A stretch of 64,000 bases of DNA from Pyrenula massariospora. Its lineage: Eukaryota; Ascomycota; Eurotiomycetes; Pyrenulales; Pyrenulaceae. The notes under the pieces were generated by a model. The model ran no database searches. It was not told the DNA's origin and saw only the letters and a list, made by a program, of their open reading frames with translations. Below, piece after piece: positions 57,645 to 64,000 of this stretch. The position numbers and the translations under genes were made by a program. How positions within the stretch are numbered: position 1 is the first letter of the stretch; every line of letters starts with the position of its first letter. The stretch spans positions 310,001 to 374,000 of the forward strand of contig JAGFMI010000010.1 of assembly GCA_021030905.1 (NCBI GenBank). Reading direction: 5' to 3'.

Positions 57645-59079
57645 ATGGCCCCGTCGAACCGGGAATTGGTCGAGGTGTCAGTGACAAAACTTATAGCTCT
57701 TAGACACGCGATTTACGACAAGAGCAAAGGCCCAATCCAGTCTCTCGAACCACGGCAGCGCCTTAGTCGGGTCGACCGTGGTCCTTCTCCATCTCTTTGG
57801 ACGAGCCAGGTCAATTTTCCTAAACCTCCAGAGAACGATGCGCGAGACGCTGTTGCCAATGCGGTTGAAGCACTTGGTGACGGACAGACTTCCCCGCCAC
57901 CGCTCAGCGCGTCCTCCGTGCCGGCGGAATGGATTGCGGTGAAACATGATCCCGCCGCTACCCTAGCTGAAGATACACCGAAGAACAGATACAATGCTTT
58001 AGTAAACGACCTCAACAGCCAGAAGACTATCATTTACTTGCATGGAGGAGCATTCTTGTAAGGTCATTGTTACATTGCGCCTGCCGAACTGAGAGAAGCA
58101 ATCACATTTTGTTCTCACACCCTCAAGGACTGACAATTTACTCAGTCTGAATGGCTTTGGAACCTCGAGACCAACCGCCGCACGCCTTGCGAAGGAAAGC
58201 CCAGCCCGAGTTATCGTCCTCGATTACCGTCTAGCACCGCAAAGCATCTTCCCAGCGCAAATCCTCGACCTCCTAATCCTATACCTCTCGCTCCTCAGTC
58301 CACCTCCGACATCCTACCACAGCCCTATTCCACCCTCTGAGATCGTCATCGCAGGTGAAAGTTGTGGCGCAAGCATAGCCTTAGCTTTCATACAACTCCT
58401 CCTCCACCTCCAGCGCCAAGCCATCCCAATCCAATTCCACGGCCAGAGCATCAAGATCCCCATCCCCGCCGGCGTCGCCACAATCTGCCCCCAAGGCGAG
58501 CAAGCCCTCACCCTCCCTAGCTGGACCACCAACGCCCGCTACGACATCTGGCTGGACAACCCTCCCTTCTTCGAGCCCGACTTCCCGCCCGACCACATCT
58601 GGCCCACAGATCCGCCCCGCGCGGACCTCTACACAGAAGCGTCGCTGCTCCACCACCCACTCGTCAGCCCCGCACTGTGTAGGAACTGGGCCGGCGCGCC
58701 GACGATGTGGTGTGCCATCGGCCAAGAGCGGGCAGCGGATTCGGCGATGCTACTTGCGCAGACGGCGGCGAGGGAGGGGGTGAGGGTTTGGTGGAATCAG
58801 TTTGAGATGATGCCGCATTGTTGGCCGTTGTTGATGCCGAAGTTGCCGCATTCTGAGGATGTGTTTAGAGGGTGGGGGCGGGCTTGTTGGAGGATGCTGG
58901 ATGGAGACAAGGGAGGTAGTGAGGGGTTTTATGTTGGGGTCGATCAGTTGGAGAGGCGGAGTGTGGATGTTAAGAATCTGACTGAGCTGAGCGTTGAGGA
59001 TGCAGTCTCGACGGTCAAGGAGACGGCCAAAATGAGGAAAGTGTACACGGGGAACCAGAAACTTATACAACGATTATAA
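57645..59079 (+). CDS. Alpha/beta-hydrolase (esterase, HGGxF type)
   Basis: Two exons, 57645-58057 and 58146-59079, give 448 residues with the junction inside HGGAFF. The HGG oxyanion motif (about 133-137) precedes the nucleophile elbow AGESCGAS with Ser210. The acid residue may lie in AIGQERAADS, and FEMMPHCWP supplies the His. This is the fungal alpha/beta-hydrolase-3 group related to steryl-acetyl and secondary-metabolite esterases. The N-terminus is uncertain. A second frame just before the chosen ATG (MIPFCEIPLLKNFVYGP) looks coding and could be an upstream exon, but no clean splice was found. It is convergent with the P450, 154 bases between stops. Confidence 0.8.
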
Positions 59080-59233
59080 AAGTACGCCGGTCACTACTAG
59101 CCTCTTGCTTACTCTTACACTACCAGCATATCTCAGAACACCATGCGCCTAACCAAAGCAAAACACCTCCCCAAAAACCCACAAGACCTCCCCACCTCAT
59201 CATATCGTACACCTTCCCCAAGTCAAACACACC

Positions 59234-61247
59234 TCAGCCCTCCTCCCCAAATCCATCACCCTCCCCTTTCTCCCCCAAACCCCTCCGCCGCCGAAACCTC
59301 AGCACCGGCCCATAACTACTCGCCGTAACATGACTCCAAAGCCTATACTCCCCATTCCCCCCTTCATCCCCTTTCACCCTCTCCCACTCCAACCTCCCAA
59401 CCACCCCCTTAACCGCCTCAATCAACTCAGCCCACGCCACCCCCCGCCCCGGACACCCCCTAGGCCCCCCCAAAAACGGCACCCACGCGCCCTCCCCCCT
59501 CTCTTTCTCCTCCGGGTTAAGCCAACGCTCGGGGCGGAAGCTGTGTGGTTGGGGGAAGTGGTGGGGATTGTGGTGAAGGGCGTATATACACACGCCTACG
59601 TCGACGCCGGCAGGGATGGGGACGGAGTCTATGAGGAGGGGGGAGGGGGAGGGAAGGGTGGTGCGGTAGGGGATGCCAGGGGTTGGGGGGGAGAGGCGGA
59701 GGGTTTCTGTTAGGCACGCGTGGAGGTAGGGGTGAGGGGTGCTTGTGAGGTTTTGGGAGGGGGAAGAGGATTGGGGGGAGAGGAGTTCGACGCTGAGGCG
59801 GGCGTAGGTGTGGGGGTTGGCGGTGAGGTAGTGCAGGAGGGCGGCTAGGGTTGTGGCGGTTGTATCGGAGCCTGTTGGGTGGTTAGTGGGGGTGGGTTAG
59901 CTGGGGAGGGGGGAAGAGGGAAGAGGGCAGAGGAGGGGGGCAGGGGAAGGCTTTTGGGTGGGGGCGAAAGACGTTGGGATTTCTGGGCGATGTGGAAGGT
60001 GGCGTCTAAGAGAGGCGTACCTGCCAACATGAGGAAGGAGCCTTCGGCCCAGAGTTCGGCGCGGGGCATTGGGTTGCCCTGGGGGTCCTTGGCGGCGATG
60101 ATGTGAGACATGATGGATTTCGAGGAGGAAGTGGATTTGGGGTTGAGGACCGCGTCGGCAAATTCGCTGCACCAGGCGTTCCATCTCCTTTGTGACTTTG
60201 TCCACCGGAACAGCCATCTGAAGAGGTCGTCCAGGCGTAGCTTTGCGAGGCAGGGCATCTGTTCGTAGAAGCCCATGGTCCAACTGTATTTCTGTAGTGC
60301 GTCTATGATGAAGCGGTACTTTGGGCTTTGGAGGAGGTTGAGCTGCTGTCCGAAGCCGAACTCGCCGATGATGTCGAGAGTCAGATATCTGCCTGGGATA
60401 TCACCCTCAGCGCTTGTACCATCCACGAGCTGGACGAGACTTACACCAGTCGATCATGTTCTTTGGCTCGCTCCATTGGTGCTCAGTAGCACCCTCCATA
60501 AGCTTTTCGCAGAAAGTATCAATGTGCTTCTGCATCATGGGCTGGATCTCTTGAATCGTGTCTTCCCCGAGCTTGGCAGAGATGAGTTTCCGTTTGGAAC
60601 GGTGCTTGGCTTTATCGATCGTTGTCAAAGTACTTTTTGACTGTGAGCATTTCTCATGGCCGAGGACGTGGGAGAATTGATGAGTGTTAAAAAGTACTTA
60701 CCTCCAGCCATCTTTCCCTGGTACCATGGGCAGATATGAATCGGACTTCCGTACATTCTTACGATAGCCATAGATATCTTGGTCTGATTAGAGAGACGCA
60801 CTGCCTGGGTCTTGGCTATTGTATTACTTACCGTTCATCGCAGTGGCAGAGTTAACGACCAGCTTATTAGGGCCATATCTGACAAATTTTCCTATATCGG
60901 TCAGACTGTCGCATCATTATAGTGTGATGTCTTTTCTTCATTCTCGTCGAAGCCATGGAAAATTTTGTTCCACATACCGTACTTTTGATGGCAGTGCAGC
61001 ACATCTAGATGGACATCGCCCCTGAAACCATGATACGCAGCATACAGGTCGGTAAAGCGAGCTAAGAACGGACCCGGAAAACGTGAGAGCGGATGGAAGT
61101 AAGCTCGATAAATTAGATTGTAGAGACACTTGTAAGCTATCAGAATTTGATTCCACTAGAATGAGGTTTTCATCTTACAAATAAGGCGAAAAGCGCTGGA
61201 ATACCAAGAACAAAGATAGACAGCGAATACTCAGACACAGCAGCCAT
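59234..61247 (-). CDS. Cytochrome P450 monooxygenase
   Basis: Seven exons sum to 517 residues, a standard P450 length: 61247-61179, 61128-60978, 60891-60832, 60777-60702, 60632-60445, 60392-60021 and 59871-59234. An N-terminal membrane anchor (SLSIFVLGIPALFALF) is followed by YRAYFHPLSRFPGPFLARFT. The I-helix is LAGSDTTATTLAALLHYL (about 304-321), the K-helix ETLRLSPPTP, the PERF-type motif FRPERWL and the haem loop FLGGPRGCPGRGVAWAEL with Cys445. The haem loop has GG where GxR is usual but keeps Gly-Pro-Arg and the Cys. Fifth-exon acceptor AAAAAG at 60633 is weak but required for phase. The enzyme is anchored in the ER; substrate unknown. Neighbouring esterase and methyltransferase relic suggest secondary metabolism. 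Confidence 0.88.
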
Positions 61248-64000
61248 CTTCAATGGTGACATCCTGATTGCAAAAACGATGATATTCAAGACAACAATGG
61301 AGAGACATAGGAACCATGATGCTCTGGAAATATATAAACACCACTCCGGTGAGTGGTGCTATCCGCCTTACCTGAGACGATGGCTCGCCGTTACATCCGT
61401 GTCTGGCCGCGGTATCAAAATGATGATTCAAATCGATGATTCAAATCGATGATTCTAATCGATGATTTCAAAGCCAAGAGCCGAGCCTCTCGCTGGGGCA
61501 GTGTTGCTTCTCGCAAAATCTCGATGAAGTGAGCAGTTGAGGAACTCGGCGGAGTAAGCTCGGACTGCCAACGTGATCACGAACTCATTGTGGGGGCCTG
61601 AACAGTATTTAGAGCATCATAGACCTCATGTAGTAGCTTAAGAGAAGTGCCACCACGTAAAGAGATGAGCCGCAATGTTGTTGACAATGAGAGAACTGGT
61701 AGGACAGAAACATGAAAGAGGTTAGCAGTATAAGAAAACTTTGAGGCTTTCACCCCCATTGTTTCACAAAATCGCTTGACAAACACGTGGAAATCTGATG
61801 ATAACTGGGTCTAGAATAAAGTGCTTATCTGTGGATGAGGCTGAAACCATTTGCTCGCCAATCCGCTCTTCTCGCCCCTTCCCGAGATTTCCCAATATAG
61901 ATAAATACTCACATTGGTAAACAGTCATGTGAGGGATGTATCAAGATCTCACCCACCATCACAAACTCCCACTCCACGTGGCAATGCCGCCCCATCCTTC
62001 CTATGCTTTTCCGGTCACATTTAAGGCGCCATTGCCCTTGCAATTGGGGGCACGATACAACCCAGACCCATGGACTCGGGTCCTCACGTGCTATCACGAA
62101 TTTGGCCCGTGATGCGTAGAACTCGGCAATGCCGAAATGGCCAGGACAGGTCTCAACAAGAAAGTCTGTTGCTAGCACGTAGTTCGAAACGCATAGCATC
62201 GGGTATTCTCTAGCTTTAGTCAGTATCGTGTAATAGTTCTAGAATCGGGATGGTCTCGGTAAGCGTAATGCGAGGTGCGCGTGACATTGCAGAATGGCTT
62301 GGAAGCAGCTACCGATAGTTAAGAGTATCTAGTAAGAGAATAAATGTCTCACATGAGATTACGAATAACCAGTATATATAGTCTGTCATCTGGTTGATCC
62401 CCTCAACATTGTGGGATGGTTGTCCGAAAAGAAGGCGCACCAAAACGCACTAAGCATCTGAGCATGTTATGCATTATGAGACGAGAAACGCTCATTTGAG
62501 CAACTCTTAAAGAACACATATCAAGTGAAAACGTCTTGTAGTACTCTATTGACGGAAAGGGAGATATCTCGGCGGAGATATGTCTAAAAGCATTATGATA
62601 CAGCGTAATCAATCATCTTTGACACCGGGCCTGAATGGTTGAAATAAATAGCCAAATTGCGATGCAAAGGCATCCGTATAAAGAGCTTTGATCTAAAACA
62701 AAGGGACCTTAAGAAGACCCATGTCGGAAGTCGGAAACGGGCATTTGTGGTATGTGTGCTGCGGCCTTCGGCACAGGTGGGGCCCTGAGCTAGCAGAACA
62801 AAACGAAAATGAGTGCTTGATCATGGCTTCCAAAGGAGATGAATTAAATTTGGAAGTGAAGTGAGAAGATAGAATGTGTGAAGAGATGTGATCTAGTCAA
62901 TTGGGCTTCAGCCGCGACAGTAGAGTTGTCTAGCCGATCGTCTCATTGCGAGCCTTACGGCGCACGGTTGACGTCTAATAGCCTAGCATATTTGCCGTTC
63001 TCCGAGCAGAGTGAGCCAGTGGTTGTGAGGGTTTGATACACGAACAAATCAAGAAAGCTTACAATAGATCCAGGGCTTCGCGATTGATATGTTATTATGG
63101 ATTTGAGCAAGCGCGAAATGGCCGGAGGATCCCCGGAGCAGGAGAGGTGTTACCTAGGATGCCCCAGCCCCATGAGGCAGGCAGCAATTGGTGAGAGGCG
63201 TCGAAAATGCCATGACTGCCTTGCAGGATGCCAATGGCGCATTTTGTGGGCTGCGTATCCGGCGTGATACAGCAAGGGAGGTGGCATGAAATTTTCAGCC
63301 CTAGGAGGATGTCAGGGTTTCGTCTTGGGTGCGGAGACGGTTGCCTGGCCTTGTTTGAGGCATTTCGATTCGGAGCCATTTTTGATGAGAGGTGCGCCGA
63401 TGCCATTGAACAAACACGGGCAACGTATTTAAATTTAGCCTAAAGAATTGATTGGGATGAGATACGTTGGTTTCCACCCCAGTTGCCTTGATAGCCTCCG
63501 TTTGCGGCACCGCCCAGCTGAGCTTTCCGTCAGCTCCAACCCCTGAAATAAAATGCCGCAGGGTTTGAAAGCGCAAGAACCCTGCCACTGTCAACTGCAG
63601 GAACCCCTACGCAGTAATTTCTCGAGGTATGCCATGGATGTGACTCGGACACGAGAAATTTGGCGGTTGCGTACGCATCATCCCCACAAGGTTACCAGTC
63701 TCACAGTCTCGCTGCGTTGGGCGCGACTCCTCTACCCACATTGGCTTCCTAAAATTCATTCATTTCTAACTGTACTCTTCACCCATTTCCATCAAATAAG
63801 GCTTCCCAATCTACATTGACTCCTTGGATAATTGGGGCTATGATTGCTGGGGAATCGGAACGCTGGCGGGTCATCTGAGGTAATTTCCAGCATGAAGTGA
63901 AAAAGTAGTCGTCTAAGGTGGCAATTCTCACAAACGAATGCTCTGAGCTCAAAATCTATGCTGTCGTAAATTGCTAGGCACAATCAAAGACTCGGGTACA
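61248..64000. other. Right-edge region without a supported gene
   Basis: Apart from the 13-bp tandem repeat and the P450 promoter, only frames under about 105 codons occur (61577-61786, 61909-62199, 63095-63594), none recognisable. Confidence 0.4.
61422..61470. repeat. 13-bp tandem repeat, about 3.8 copies
   Basis: GATGATTCAAATC is repeated at 61422, 61435 and, with one change, 61448, followed by a partial copy from 61461. Each junction contains the palindrome ATCGAT. It lies about 175 bases upstream of the P450 start codon. Confidence 0.8.

Overview
The window is nuclear DNA of a filamentous ascomycete (Pezizomycotina). Most genes carry short GT-AG introns of about 46-90 bases that restore long open frames. 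Zn2Cys6 regulators, a GMC oxidoreductase, P450s, NmrA proteins, an HMT1-type ABC transporter, a SLS1-type mitochondrial protein and TATA boxes all fit. No rRNA, tRNA or CRISPR array was recognised. Exon borders were read by eye and checked by summing reading-frame phase; none has transcript support.

Left part (0.8-16.2 kb): a medium-chain enoyl-reductase-like protein, a luciferase-like flavin monooxygenase of the dimethyl-sulfone type, a fold-type I PLP aminotransferase, a decayed MFS drug transporter, a TauD-type Fe/2-oxoglutarate dioxygenase and a vacuolar half-size ABC transporter. About 3.5 kb between the transporter relic and the dioxygenase holds no gene I can support.

Middle part (16.9-28.6 kb): a secreted protein built from three six-cysteine repeats sits between two related short inverted-repeat elements, each with a candidate 3-base target duplication. 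Next come a secreted GMC oxidoreductase, a Zn2Cys6 regulator, an FMN 2-hydroxy-acid oxidase whose spliced C-terminus is a peroxisomal AKL signal, and a class I pyruvate-type aldolase in the opposite orientation. The last four look like a small catabolic unit: oxidise a substrate outside the cell, oxidise a 2-hydroxy acid to a 2-oxo acid in the peroxisome, and cleave a 2-oxo acid. This is inference.

Right part (30-61 kb): an NmrA-like reductase, an acyl-CoA dehydrogenase, two unrecognised proteins (one secreted with a long Asp/Glu tract), an F-box-like protein, an orthodox aquaporin, SLS1, a secreted cyanophycinase-like S51 peptidase, a SUR7-family membrane protein, a PAF-acetylhydrolase-like hydrolase, an unrecognised 236-residue protein and an M35-like secreted metallopeptidase. 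A broken methyltransferase, an alpha/beta-hydrolase and a P450 then follow and may be remains of a secondary-metabolite locus. The last 2.7 kb has no supported gene.
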